64,000 nt of DNA. Origin: Flavobacteriaceae bacterium (lineage in GTDB: Bacteria > Bacteroidota > Bacteroidia > Flavobacteriales > Flavobacteriaceae). A program made the translations under genes and the position numbers. Below are positions 19,065-28,376 of this stretch, one piece after another. The notes beneath the pieces were generated by a model. The model searched no databases and was not told the DNA's origin. It saw only the letters and a list, made by a program, of their open reading frames with translations. The first letter of the stretch is position 1; the number at the start of each line of letters is the position of its first letter. The stretch spans positions 62,001 through 126,000 of the forward strand of contig JADGEL010000002.1 in the NCBI GenBank assembly GCA_016744415.1, written 5' to 3'.

Positions 19065-20009
19065 TCATTTAAAAGTCAATTTTAGTATTCTTTTAATTGA
19101 ATAATAGGGTTGAATCACAACAAAACTATATTTTAATAAAAGTGGATTGCTAATAATTTCTTTTAAAGTAAAAAATATTAGTTTTAACTCCCCTTTTCTA
19201 TCAGGACAAGTTTTTTTAAAACAGGCAGTTTTTTTATTCCAAATTAGTTTTAATCTATTTGAAGGTATGTTATTTCTAACACCCCATTTAAATAATGATT
19301 GATACATCATCAAAATATTATTTTTATATAGATCCTTTTTATCAAAAACATTATTACCATGTACTCCTCTTACTGCAACTGGTGTTTCAATAATGCCACT
19401 AACAAGCTTCCCTTTCATTGCCATCTTACACCACAACTCAGTATCTTCTGCTACTTTTAAATCTTCATTAAACAAACCAATCTGTTTAAATAAACCTCTT
19501 TTAACAGTTAATCCATCTCCCGAAAACCAACCTTTTTCACCAAATGGAGCCATGTTTTCAAAAAGTTTTTCAGGCTCTACAAACTCTTTAATTGTTGTTA
19601 AATTTAACCATTCTGCCCTTTCTCCTACATAATCTTCATAGTAGCAAGCTCCTATTGCATTATAAACCCCATCAATAAAATTATCGTTTTCTAAAATAAC
19701 TAAATCATTGTTAAATCTATTGGAGAGATAAAAATCATCTGCATCTAAAAATGCAATATACTTTTGTTTTGCATTATTTAACCCTAAATTTCGTGTTGCG
19801 GAACGACCTTGATTTTTATTATCCGAATGTTGTAATGCTATTATTCTTTTATCTTTTTTTTTCCACTCTAAAATTATTTGCCAAGAATCATCATCACTCC
19901 CATCATCAATTAAAATATATTCTTTAACCTCTTTTTGTGACAAAACTGATTCAATCGTTTTATTAAGAAAACGAGAAGCATTAAAAACTGGTGTTATTAC
20001 AGAAATCAT
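19065..20009 (-). CDS. Glycosyltransferase family 2
   Basis: The 314-residue protein begins 'MISVITPVFNASRFL', has 'YILIDDGSDDDS', 'YIAFLDADDFYLSNRF' and 'VAEDTELWCKMA', and thus contains every usual GT2 element. The C-terminal ~80 residues are basic and hydrophobic and may sit on the membrane. Its ATG directly follows the stop of the upstream GT2 gene. Activity is likely; the sugar is unknown. Confidence 0.88.
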   Translation of the reverse strand: MISVITPVFNASRFLNKTIESVLSQKEVKEYILIDDGSDDDSWQIILEWKKKDKRIIALQHSDNKNQGRSATRNLGLNNAKQKYIAFLDADDFYLSNRFNNDLVILENDNFIDGVYNAIGACYYEDYVGERAEWLNLTTIKEFVEPEKLFENMAPFGEKGWFSGDGLTVKRGLFKQIGLFNEDLKVAEDTELWCKMAMKGKLVSGIIETPVAVRGVHGNNVFDKKDLYKNNILMMYQSLFKWGVRNNIPSNRLKLIWNKKTACFKKTCPDRKGELKLIFFTLKEIISNPLLLKYSFVVIQPYYSIKRILKLTFK

Positions 20010-20792
20010 TTAGATACCTAATTTTATTAAAATGTTATCAATTTTATTTGCTAACCTTATAATTAATCTTTTAGATTGTCTAAAATCTATATGAATTTCT
20101 TTCTCAATCAATAATTCTTTAATAACGAAAGGTGCAATTTTCATATAAAATTGGCTTCTCTCATTCTCTCTTTTCTTAATAAATTTATTGTCTGAAGATA
20201 TACCTGTGCCATCGTATAAAACTATTGGGAAATTTAAATGTCTATAACTAGCTTTATCAATTAGAATTGCTTTATTATAAAAAACCCAATCCGAAATTAT
20301 TGAATAACTTTCATCAAATTTCATGTTTTTAAATAAAATTTTTTTATGAAAGATCGCTTGATGTGTTATTGTAAATTGCAAACATTTTTTTGCATCAAGC
20401 ACATTAGGCATTTTTTTATAAATAGGTTTTTCTTCACGTCCTGTTATCCAAGCATCTCCATAAACAATATCTTCTATTGGGTTAGATGAGATAAAATCAT
20501 TCAACACACTTTCATTATTTAAGCTATCTCCACTATTTAAGAATAATAAATATTCTCCTTTTGCTTTTTCAACACCCTTATTCATTGCATTATAAACCCC
20601 TTTGTCAGGTTCACTTATCCAATAACTAAAATCATTATTATATTTTGCTATTATCTCTTTACTACCATCTCTACTATCACCATCAATTATAATGTACTCA
20701 AAGTTTTTATAGGTTTGTGACAATACACTTTTAATGGTGTCTTCTAAACCAATTACATTATTTAAGTTAATTGTGATAATTGTTATTTTCAT
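20010..20792 (-). CDS. Glycosyltransferase family 2 (WcaE-like)
   Basis: The 260-residue protein has 'KITIITINLNNVIGLEDTI', 'YIIIDGDSRDGS', 'EPDKGVYNAMNKGVEKA' and 'YLLFLNSGDSLNNE'. The EPDxGxYxAMNKG segment is characteristic of the colanic-acid WcaE-type subgroup. The usual DxD triad is represented by N-S-G-D, which is normal for that subgroup. It abuts the next downstream GT2 without a gap. It is probably a hexosyl- or fucosyltransferase-like enzyme, but the specificity cannot be read. Confidence 0.88.
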   Translation of the reverse strand: MKITIITINLNNVIGLEDTIKSVLSQTYKNFEYIIIDGDSRDGSKEIIAKYNNDFSYWISEPDKGVYNAMNKGVEKAKGEYLLFLNSGDSLNNESVLNDFISSNPIEDIVYGDAWITGREEKPIYKKMPNVLDAKKCLQFTITHQAIFHKKILFKNMKFDESYSIISDWVFYNKAILIDKASYRHLNFPIVLYDGTGISSDNKFIKKRENERSQFYMKIAPFVIKELLIEKEIHIDFRQSKRLIIRLANKIDNILIKLGI

Positions 20793-20806
20793 TTAAATAA
20801 AAAAAA

Positions 20807-21619
20807 TTATTTTGTTTTCCATTTATTTACAAAATCCACAATCTCTTTTTCTGAATAAAAGTGAGTTAGAAATTGGGTTGAATATATTTCATTGAGTCTG
20901 TTTTCTGACAAATTAAACTCATCTTTAATTTTTTTATATAGATCGGCTCCTTCTTTTTCTAGAGAAACGTTTCGGATATTATTTTTTATATTTTTAACTC
21001 CTAAAAACAAGTCAGTTGCTTCATCAAATACTTTATTTAACATTTCAAGTTTTAAACAAAGTATATCACATTCTTTAAAATTATAAATTGAATACCCTTT
21101 TTGTTTATCAAATGGCATATCCAAAATATTTATTCCTGTATATTCTTTAAATTCAGTATCAAACCAAGTTTCAGTCTGATTAAATTTACTTTCAGATAAA
21201 TAATTTTGAACATCTATCTCTTTTAATTCATCAATTTTATTAATTTCAAAAATTGTTTTCCAATTTTGGAATATATCAGAAACATCTCTTGCAATCGGAT
21301 CTCTAACCAATGTAATAATTTTAACCTTTTTATTTGGGTTTTGACTCAGTGTTTTGGAAACAATTTGAGCTTTACCTATATTACTTAACCATTTTCCCGA
21401 TTCCCTAAATGACTTTAACCAAGTCTCACTCAAAAAATGAACATGAAGCACGCTAGTATTTGGCATGCAGTTTTTTAAATTATAATAAACCGTTGACGAC
21501 CCAACTTTGCCACCAGTATAAATTAAAACACAAATATTCCTCGTCCTCCAATAATTAGTACTTAAAAATAATCTTGTTTTACTAACAACTCTCCTGAAAA
21601 GTTTAATTACTCTTATCAT
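20807..21619 (-). CDS. Sulfotransferase-like protein of capsule loci
   Basis: The track start at 21622 is a TTG; the ATG one codon downstream (21619) gives MIRVIKLFRRVV and 270 residues. The motif 'CVLIYTGGKVGSSTVYYNL' has the shape of a sulfotransferase 5'-phosphosulfate-binding loop, and 'IITLVRDPIARDVSDIF' matches the 3'-phosphate-binding R-D-P-x3-R-x2-S region. PAPS-dependent sulfation of a sugar hydroxyl is the likely reaction. The family resembles sulfotransferase-like proteins annotated as capsular polysaccharide synthesis proteins. It lies between two GT2 genes, supporting modification of the same glycan. It is more diverged than the other two sulfotransferases in the locus. Confidence 0.72.
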   Translation of the reverse strand: MIRVIKLFRRVVSKTRLFLSTNYWRTRNICVLIYTGGKVGSSTVYYNLKNCMPNTSVLHVHFLSETWLKSFRESGKWLSNIGKAQIVSKTLSQNPNKKVKIITLVRDPIARDVSDIFQNWKTIFEINKIDELKEIDVQNYLSESKFNQTETWFDTEFKEYTGINILDMPFDKQKGYSIYNFKECDILCLKLEMLNKVFDEATDLFLGVKNIKNNIRNVSLEKEGADLYKKIKDEFNLSENRLNEIYSTQFLTHFYSEKEIVDFVNKWKTK

Positions 21620-21629
21620 CAATTAGTAT

Positions 21630-22508
21630 TTATAATACAAAAGTCTGTTTGTTTCTATCAAAACCTATTACAGGAGGAAACTCATAATGTTTTTTATATA
21701 TCTTCTCTAACTTAAAATTAGATAGATATGAGAGGTACTTATTTTTTAGGCTTAATTTTTTATAAAATTCTATTTTTTTCAGAATCTTTCTTTCTTTAGA
21801 AGATAAATTACACGATACTTCGTGGTCAATTAATTTAAGCACTTCATCATTATAATCATCAAAATGCTCGAGAGAAATTTGATTTTTTGACCTCATTCTA
21901 AACCCTCCTAATAATGCATGTGTAACAAACAATTTATCATGCCTAAAAAAACGTAGCCACAATTCAAAATCACCCGCATATTTTAATGCTACATCTATTT
22001 TCTTTCCTGCTTTTTCCCATAAACCTCTTCTCCAAAATATCGATTCTTGCTGAATCCATTTATAATCTCTAGTATAATAATTATATTTTGACCACCTTTT
22101 AAATGGACCTACTGAAATAGTTCGTCCTTGTTCATCATAACAAGATGGAATACCTTGTAACCAATTTATTTTTTTGTATTTTGAAAAAAATTCTGAAACA
22201 ATAAAAAATGCCTTTTCCGCATACATGTCGTCAGAATTTATCCATGCCATAATTTCACCTGTAGATTTATCAAACCCCTTTTGTATGGCATCATACAAAC
22301 CGTTATCCGGCTCAGAAACCCAATAAGATAGCTTAGCTTCATATCTTTTAATAATATCTATTGAACCATCTGTACTACCTCCATCAATAATAATATATTC
22401 TAAATTAGGATAGTTTTGATTTAAAACAGACAAAATAGTTTGCTCTAAATATTTTACACCATTATAATTTGGTGTTATGATTGAAATTTTTGGATAATTA
22501 TTTTGCAT
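21630..22508 (-). CDS. Glycosyltransferase family 2 (WcaA/WcaE-like)
   Basis: The 292-residue protein has 'KISIITPNYNGVKYLEQTI', 'YIIIDGGSTDGSIDII', 'EPDNGLYDAIQKGFDKS' and 'IMAWINSDDMYAEKAF', followed by 'YAGDFELWLRFFRH'. It is a complete GT2 of the EPDxGxYDAIxKG subgroup, paralogous to the gene at 20010. It ends eight bases before the sulfotransferase-like gene on the same strand. Its specificity is unknown. Confidence 0.89.
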   Translation of the reverse strand: MQNNYPKISIITPNYNGVKYLEQTILSVLNQNYPNLEYIIIDGGSTDGSIDIIKRYEAKLSYWVSEPDNGLYDAIQKGFDKSTGEIMAWINSDDMYAEKAFFIVSEFFSKYKKINWLQGIPSCYDEQGRTISVGPFKRWSKYNYYTRDYKWIQQESIFWRRGLWEKAGKKIDVALKYAGDFELWLRFFRHDKLFVTHALLGGFRMRSKNQISLEHFDDYNDEVLKLIDHEVSCNLSSKERKILKKIEFYKKLSLKNKYLSYLSNFKLEKIYKKHYEFPPVIGFDRNKQTFVL

Positions 22509-22523
22509 TACATTTTGTTTCGA

Positions 22524-23480
22524 CTAATAAAAATGTTTTGAAACTCTAATTTTATAATAATACTTTTTCAACAAGTTAACCAAATCTTTACTAAAGCTAT
22601 CGCTTTTAATGTTACACCTATTCAAATGCATAAAATATTTGAAAGAAACTGTTTCACAAGGTTTATTATCAAAATTGTAATTTCCATATTCTTTTAAAAA
22701 AGGGCTACCAAAATAGTTAACATAACCATTCAGAAAGTCTTCAAAATTTTCTATTTTATTTTTCAACTCTTGTCTATCCTTTAACCTGTTAGCTCCATCA
22801 CTATTTGAATTTTGATATGGATCACCATACTTTCCTTTATATTTCTGGTTCATACTTGTATCAAGAATTGATTCATCATATTCTATTCCAATCCACTCAT
22901 ATAAATTTTTAATCTTATTTGTAGTATCACTAACTAAATCTTCATATTTTAATGAATAAACATTCGTGTTATTTTCTTGTTCAATACAAAAGGAATGCAT
23001 TTTTTTTGGAGCAATTAGCAAATCTCTTTTATAGTCATACATTTTTTCTAAGGATGTAATACCCCATGTCTTAATCATAGATTTCAAAACATTTATAGGA
23101 TTTCTTTTTAGAATAATTATTTTACTTTTAGGAAATAATACAACTATTTCATCTAATATTTCCCAATAACGAGGTGTCTTATCAATAACAAAATTATAAT
23201 CTTTAAACATCGGTTCATATAAACTTAATAAAAACTGTTTCTGATTTTCTTTGAAATTGAAATCTGAATATTTATTCTGATAATGTTTATATGCATTTAC
23301 CGTCAATCTAATATCAAACGTGGCTTGCAATAATTCTGGTTTTAATTGATTTGCAAAATTTAAAAGAATCCATGGTTCACTACACGTGTTCGTTTCAACA
23401 TTATTTGAAAGCAAATTTTGCAAATAAGTTGAACCACTTCTAGGTTGTGAGATTATAAATATGAGGTTTTCTTCTTTCAT
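22524..23480 (-). CDS. PAPS-dependent sulfotransferase
   Basis: The 318-residue protein has 'LIFIISQPRSGSTYLQNLL', an unmistakable sulfotransferase phosphosulfate-binding loop (PRSGST). It also has 'KIIILKRNPINVLKSMI', the 3'-phosphate-binding element (R-N-P-x4-K-S), and a downstream 'YSLKYEDLVSDTTNKI' with the Y/F-E-D-L motif of the family. It should transfer sulfate from PAPS to a sugar hydroxyl in the cytoplasm. It overlaps the upstream GT2 gene by four bases. Sulfated surface glycans are common in marine flavobacteria. Confidence 0.88.
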   Translation of the reverse strand: MKEENLIFIISQPRSGSTYLQNLLSNNVETNTCSEPWILLNFANQLKPELLQATFDIRLTVNAYKHYQNKYSDFNFKENQKQFLLSLYEPMFKDYNFVIDKTPRYWEILDEIVVLFPKSKIIILKRNPINVLKSMIKTWGITSLEKMYDYKRDLLIAPKKMHSFCIEQENNTNVYSLKYEDLVSDTTNKIKNLYEWIGIEYDESILDTSMNQKYKGKYGDPYQNSNSDGANRLKDRQELKNKIENFEDFLNGYVNYFGSPFLKEYGNYNFDNKPCETVSFKYFMHLNRCNIKSDSFSKDLVNLLKKYYYKIRVSKHFY

Positions 23481-24523
23481 TTAAACAATAATTTCCCTTT
23501 TACTTTACTACTAATCAATTTACCATAAAATAACAAAATCAACTTTGTTTGTGGTAATGTTCTAAAAATTGATAATTTTCTTTCAAAAAGGTTATACCAT
23601 AACAAACTAATAAATGATTTAAAAGATGCAGGTAAATTTGAGAAAATTATTTTATAAAATCTTGTAACAGTATTTACAGCTTCTTTATGATATTCAAATC
23701 CATAATGTTTATCTGCGAAATCCCAAATCTCAATATAGTTTTTAAAATGCTCCACCCTAAATGCTTTCAATCCCAATTCTTTCAATCCAGACTTAGATAA
23801 CCCGTCTGATCCTTGTCTATAAACAGCCATTTCTTCTTTAAGGAAATAAAATTTACCATGCTTCCCTAATAAAAATGATAATGAAATATCTGCAAATGAT
23901 ACATTACTAAACCAATTAGGCAGAAAATCACCTGCAACAATATTTCTGAACATCACGGTTCTAGCCTTAATTCTCATTTCATTTTTGAAAATATCTTTAA
24001 CTTCTCCAATAATTTTTTCTTGATATCCAAATCCGTATGTCATTGGGGACTTTTTTTCCTTCCATTTGTTATTTTCAAATATTGCATTTTTTTGCCAATG
24101 ATGGGTTGCAACTATTTCTGGATTAATTTCAAGTATATTATACTGAAGTTGAAGTTTATTTGAATTTATCCAATAATCATCACCATCACAAAGTGCAATA
24201 TATTTACCTTTTGCAGCATTCAAGTTCGCTATAAAATTATACCTACTTGTTTTTCTCCCTTTATGATAAATTTTATTCTTTTCATCACGAAGAAATAACC
24301 TAATCTTATCTTGATTTTTTCCTGCCAACTCTTTACAAATAGCCCTTGTGTCATCTGTACTATCATCTTCACCAATTATTATTTCATAGGTAAAATTAGT
24401 GATTTGATTTAAAGCATTGCGTATGCATTTTTCAATGAATTCTTCATTATTATATACTTGAATACAAACAGACACAACAGGTTGAATAGAATTAACCAGC
24501 TTATTTTCTCCTAAATATTCCAT
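23477..24523 (-). CDS. Glycosyltransferase family 2
   Basis: The 348-residue protein has 'VVSVCIQVYNNEEFIEKCI', 'EIIIGEDDSTDDT' and 'YIALCDGDDYWINSNKLQ'. The G-D-D-Y-W form is typical of a GT2 subgroup common in capsule and O-antigen loci. The C-terminal ~100 residues are hydrophobic and basic ('LPASFKSFISLLWYNLFERK'), possibly an amphipathic membrane anchor. Its stop overlaps the sulfotransferase start, so the two may act in succession. Confidence 0.88.
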   Translation of the reverse strand: MEYLGENKLVNSIQPVVSVCIQVYNNEEFIEKCIRNALNQITNFTYEIIIGEDDSTDDTRAICKELAGKNQDKIRLFLRDEKNKIYHKGRKTSRYNFIANLNAAKGKYIALCDGDDYWINSNKLQLQYNILEINPEIVATHHWQKNAIFENNKWKEKKSPMTYGFGYQEKIIGEVKDIFKNEMRIKARTVMFRNIVAGDFLPNWFSNVSFADISLSFLLGKHGKFYFLKEEMAVYRQGSDGLSKSGLKELGLKAFRVEHFKNYIEIWDFADKHYGFEYHKEAVNTVTRFYKIIFSNLPASFKSFISLLWYNLFERKLSIFRTLPQTKLILLFYGKLISSKVKGKLLFK

Positions 24524-24524
24524 A

Positions 24525-25232
24525 TCATTTTTTCTTAGTCAATTTATAGAAAATTTGACCTCTCCAACTAGAATCAACTTCAGCACCAGTTTCATAATTA
24601 AAATACTTTTTTTCTATAATTTGAAAACCCGCCAAATTTATCAATTTATCAAATTCATTTGGTTTATGTATGTAAACTTTTGAAATTAAACCATTTGATG
24701 CTTTTAGATTATAACTTCCAACATTTTTTACTCCTAAAATATTTTTTACAATATTTAAAAACACATTTTTAAAACCATAATAATCAATATTATACCTATT
24801 ATTAATATCAATAAATAATACACCATTGTTGCTCATTAAAGAATGTATTTTAATTAAAAAATTCAAGCGTTGATTTTTATCCACTAAATGACCAAATACA
24901 TTCCAAAGGCATGTAATCATGTCAAACGTAATTTTTGAATGATAATCAAAAAAATCCATGTTAACTAACTCTAAATCAAGATTTTTTTTAAATCTAGCTC
25001 TTTCTATCATATGTTTACTTTCGTCAATTAACACTACTTTATCTGGTTTAATCACTTCAACAATTCTAAGGCTTCTAGTTGCATCACCACAAGCAATATC
25101 AAGATAACTTTTTATATTATCTGTTTTACAAATTTCTCTCTCCACAGCCCTTAAATACAAATCTTTATCAATTAAAAAATTATTATAATTAGACGCTATG
25201 TCATTGTAATATTCCTCACTATTGATATCCAT
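24525..25232 (-). CDS. Class I SAM-dependent methyltransferase
   Basis: The 235-residue protein has SAM motif I 'SYLDIACGDATRSLRIV', motif II 'KVVLIDESKHMIERA', and 'MITCLWNVFGHLVDKNQRL' with 'NGVLFIDINNRYN', an arrangement typical of small-molecule methyltransferases. Its start overlaps the upstream sulfotransferase by 14 bases and it ends one base before the GT2 gene. It probably methylates a sugar hydroxyl or amine of the locus glycan; a free-metabolite substrate is possible. Confidence 0.83.
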   Translation of the reverse strand: MDINSEEYYNDIASNYNNFLIDKDLYLRAVEREICKTDNIKSYLDIACGDATRSLRIVEVIKPDKVVLIDESKHMIERARFKKNLDLELVNMDFFDYHSKITFDMITCLWNVFGHLVDKNQRLNFLIKIHSLMSNNGVLFIDINNRYNIDYYGFKNVFLNIVKNILGVKNVGSYNLKASNGLISKVYIHKPNEFDKLINLAGFQIIEKKYFNYETGAEVDSSWRGQIFYKLTKKK

Positions 25233-26079
25233 ATTTTTTTAATAATTTTTTATTAAATTCTTCAAATATTTTTATTTGACGTTTAGTAAGATCATCAGTA
25301 TATCTTCCAATAATATTTTTATCTGGAAGTTCATTTAATTTATCCTTCCATGGCATAAAAGCTTTTGGTTCATATTCCTCAATATTGTTTATTGCCCTAT
25401 AATTCAACATCTCAGAATCATATGGAATATTCAAAAATTCAGAAATTCTTAATAATTCACTTTTGGGGTTTAATACTAAATCTTCAAACTTTATTATTAA
25501 TTTATTTTCGTTACTAATCCTACCGAGAAAAGTTTCAATTGCAATAATATTATCATTCCATCTTTTTGAAATTTCTGTAATTTCATGAGGTAACTTCGGA
25601 GCGTATAAAGATTGGATTTTTCTCCTATGCAAACGCAAAAAAGAACTGGCTACATCTCTACCATCTCTAACAATATGAATATACTTCCCTTTTGGGAAAT
25701 AATTTGGGATAGTATTTAATTTTTCTTTCCAAAGCTTATTTTTATCTCCCCAAACTTTAATATTCTTTTTATTATGTTGCAATCCATAAAATAGGTAAAT
25801 AGATTGAATTAAATCTGAATAGGTTTTACAGTTCATTTTCATTAAATATTCCTTTAATTCTTGATAAGGAACCTTCCATGTTTCAAATTTAGTCGAAGCA
25901 AACAAATCAATTAAAAATTGATCAAGCCCTTCTTTTTCATTCCAATTACAATAAGTTTGCTCAAGCCATAAAAAAAAATGACTTTCAGGTGGAATAATTA
26001 TATTTTTATGACAAGTCAACATAAGTCTCAACAATGAAGTTCCTGAACGTGGGTTTCCAATAATAAATAGCTGGGTCAT
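25219..26079 (-). CDS. PAPS-dependent sulfotransferase
   Basis: The 286-residue protein has 'LFIIGNPRSGTSLLRLML' as its phosphosulfate loop and 'YIHIVRDGRDVASSFLRLH' as the 3'-phosphate-binding element, both textbook for the Sulfotransfer family. 'LIIKFEDLVLNPKSELLRI' gives the later F-E-D-L motif. It is the third sulfotransferase of the locus and follows the aminotransferase gene with a four-base overlap. It most likely sulfates the exported polysaccharide. Confidence 0.9.
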   Translation of the reverse strand: MTQLFIIGNPRSGTSLLRLMLTCHKNIIIPPESHFFLWLEQTYCNWNEKEGLDQFLIDLFASTKFETWKVPYQELKEYLMKMNCKTYSDLIQSIYLFYGLQHNKKNIKVWGDKNKLWKEKLNTIPNYFPKGKYIHIVRDGRDVASSFLRLHRRKIQSLYAPKLPHEITEISKRWNDNIIAIETFLGRISNENKLIIKFEDLVLNPKSELLRISEFLNIPYDSEMLNYRAINNIEEYEPKAFMPWKDKLNELPDKNIIGRYTDDLTKRQIKIFEEFNKKLLKKYGYQ

Positions 26080-27155
26080 GCAATAACTCTTTTAACAATA
26101 TCTAAAATTAAATTTTGATTTTCAAAACTTAAATCGTGTGACAATGGAAGACACAAAATTCTAGAGGCAATATCATCAGAATGTGGAGTATCAAAAGATG
26201 AAACGTAATTTAATTTACTTAAACTGGGGTAAAAGTATCTTCTAGGAAAAATTGATTCTTTATTAAATAATTTTAAAATAATTTGTAACTGATCTTCGCT
26301 CTTAAATATTATTGGAAAATAACAATAGTTCCAATTTGTTCCTTCTCTAATTTTTAAGACTTTAAGATTTGTGAATTCTTCTATATTCATATTATAATAA
26401 TCAACAACTCTTTTTCTACCTTGTATAATTGTTTTCATATATGGCAATACAGATAAACCCATAGCAGCTTGCAATTCAGACATTTTAGCATTAATTCCAA
26501 CCCTACTAAATTCCCCAGGTTCTTTATGACCAAAATTATGGCTATCAAAAAGTATTTCATTTAATGAATCATCATTAGCCATCATACACCCTCCTTCACC
26601 AGTATGAAACAATTTAGTTGCATGAAAACTACAAGTGCTTATATCTCCATAATTAAAAATAGAATGCTTTTTATACTTTACCCCAAAACAATGAGCAGCA
26701 TCATAAATTACTTTCAGATTGTGTTTTTTTGCAATAATTTCTATTTCTTCTACGGCGCAAGGGTTACCAAAGACATGAGTAGCTAATATGGCTGTAGTTT
26801 TAAGAGTAATCGCTGCTTCAATTTTGGTTTCATCTATAGTTAAATATTCTGGATGAATGTCAACAAAAACAGGAGAGCACCCTTCCCATACAATACTAGA
26901 AGTTGAAGCTACATAAGAGAACGGAGTGGTTATAATTTCACCTGTCAAACCCAGAGATTTAATCGCTATTTGTAAAGGTAAAGTACCATTGGTCGTTGCT
27001 ATAATATTTGGAACACCTAAATATTTTTTTAATTTCTCTTCTAATTCTTGTACCAAAGGTCCTCTATTGGTCATCCAATTTTTATCCCAAGACTTTTTAA
27101 GAATAGCATTGTATTCATCTTGTGGTGGTAAAAATGTTTTAGTAACGTTAATCAT
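26076..27155 (-). CDS. DegT/DnrJ/EryC1/StrS aminotransferase (sugar 4- or 3-aminotransferase)
   Basis: The 359-residue PLP enzyme has 'WMTNRGPLVQELEEKL' at its N-terminus, 'ATTNGTLPLQIAI', 'VIYDAAHCFGVKY' (the Asp and aromatic that hold PLP) and 'CSFHATKLFHTGEGG', in which the lysine forms the Schiff base. Family members transaminate keto-deoxy sugars bound to dTDP, GDP or UDP. The closest look is to VioA/FdtB-like enzymes making dideoxyamino sugars, but no matching dehydratase (RmlB or Gmd type) is in the window, so the nucleotide sugar is unknown. The gene lies directly downstream of the ABC transporter ATPase. Confidence 0.88.
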   Translation of the reverse strand: MINVTKTFLPPQDEYNAILKKSWDKNWMTNRGPLVQELEEKLKKYLGVPNIIATTNGTLPLQIAIKSLGLTGEIITTPFSYVASTSSIVWEGCSPVFVDIHPEYLTIDETKIEAAITLKTTAILATHVFGNPCAVEEIEIIAKKHNLKVIYDAAHCFGVKYKKHSIFNYGDISTCSFHATKLFHTGEGGCMMANDDSLNEILFDSHNFGHKEPGEFSRVGINAKMSELQAAMGLSVLPYMKTIIQGRKRVVDYYNMNIEEFTNLKVLKIREGTNWNYCYFPIIFKSEDQLQIILKLFNKESIFPRRYFYPSLSKLNYVSSFDTPHSDDIASRILCLPLSHDLSFENQNLILDIVKRVIA

Positions 27156-27170
27156 TATAAAATAACAAGG

Positions 27171-28376
27171 TTAAACATAATTATAAGTTGTTTTTAATAA
27201 AAATGGTTGCCAATTTTCATCATTATGAATTATTTGAAAGGATAATACATTATTAACTCGGAGTAATGGTTCCAAACTTGTAGGTTTTAATGCGGCTATA
27301 CTAATAGAATAAATTCCTTTTGATAATTGTACATTTTCATGGGTAACAAAAAATTCAATTTCATTTTGAGATCCACTAATCATATATTCCTTGTTATTCC
27401 TTTCTAATAATGCAACAGGTCTTTGCTCTTTATCCATTACAATAATATTAAACAAAGGAGAATTCATAGGTTGCTTTATTTTAAACTTAAAATAAAATTT
27501 AAGGCTACTATCCCAATTCAACTCTTTTATTCTTACATTCGTTTTAGCATCAATCATATCAACTTTTTGCAACTCTATACTACCATCATCAAATACCACA
27601 TTACTTTCATTTTGTGCAAAACGTTTATAATATTTATCTATTGCGGCAGCAACACCTTTACCCTGTAATTTAGAGACACCATTTTCCATTAATATTATCT
27701 TGTTACATATACGTGATATCATTGGCATATTATGCGATACAAAAACAATCGCTGTATTTGGCAAAATGGTATCTATAGTTTTAAAACATTTTAATACAAA
27801 GCCTAAATCCCCTACCGCCAAAACCTCATCAATAATCAAAACATCTGGTTCCATTTGTGCAGCTACTGCAAAACCTAAGCGCACCTTCATCCCACTACTA
27901 TAATTTTGTACAGGCATATCTATAAACTCCCGTATTTCTGCAAAGTCAATAATCTCTTCAACTTTGGCATCGATTTCTGCTTTAGTAAAACCTAAAACTG
28001 CACCATTGTTATAAATATTTTCTCTACCACTTAATATTGGGTTAAAACCAGCTCCGAGTTCTATCAATGCTCCTACTCTTCCTTTTATGGTAACTTTACC
28101 TTCATCTGGGTTTATAAGTCCATTCAATATTTTTAAAAGTGTAGATTTTCCTGCGCCGTTATGACCAATTAAACCTAAACATTCGCCACGTCGTAATTCG
28201 AAATTAATATCTTTTACTGCCCAGAACTCTTTGGGGCGTAAACCTTGTTGTTTAGATTTCCCCAACACATTCGAAGTTAAATCTTTGACTCCATACCACA
28301 AGCTTGTCTTTAAGTCTTTACAAAACTTTTTTGAAAGCCCTTCTACTTTTACTAATATGTCGCTTTGGTTGTTCAC
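27171..28376 (-). CDS. wzt: ABC transporter ATP-binding protein of polysaccharide export (Wzt-like)
   Basis: The 401-residue protein starts with GTG. The ATPase domain (about 1-245) has Walker A 'GHNGAGKSTLLKIL', signature 'YSSGMKVRLGFAV', Walker B 'VLIIDEVLAVGD' and the switch 'FVSHNM'. Residues ~255-401 form the extra beta-rich domain that, in Wzt of ABC-exported O-antigens, recognises the modified non-reducing end of the glycan. Together with the permease gene 203 bases upstream it should export lipid-linked polysaccharide across the inner membrane. The presence of this pair, and the lack of Wzx or Wzy in the window, argue for the ABC-dependent assembly route. Confidence 0.93.
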   Translation of the reverse strand: MNNQSDILVKVEGLSKKFCKDLKTSLWYGVKDLTSNVLGKSKQQGLRPKEFWAVKDINFELRRGECLGLIGHNGAGKSTLLKILNGLINPDEGKVTIKGRVGALIELGAGFNPILSGRENIYNNGAVLGFTKAEIDAKVEEIIDFAEIREFIDMPVQNYSSGMKVRLGFAVAAQMEPDVLIIDEVLAVGDLGFVLKCFKTIDTILPNTAIVFVSHNMPMISRICNKIILMENGVSKLQGKGVAAAIDKYYKRFAQNESNVVFDDGSIELQKVDMIDAKTNVRIKELNWDSSLKFYFKFKIKQPMNSPLFNIIVMDKEQRPVALLERNNKEYMISGSQNEIEFFVTHENVQLSKGIYSISIAALKPTSLEPLLRVNNVLSFQIIHNDENWQPFLLKTTYNYV

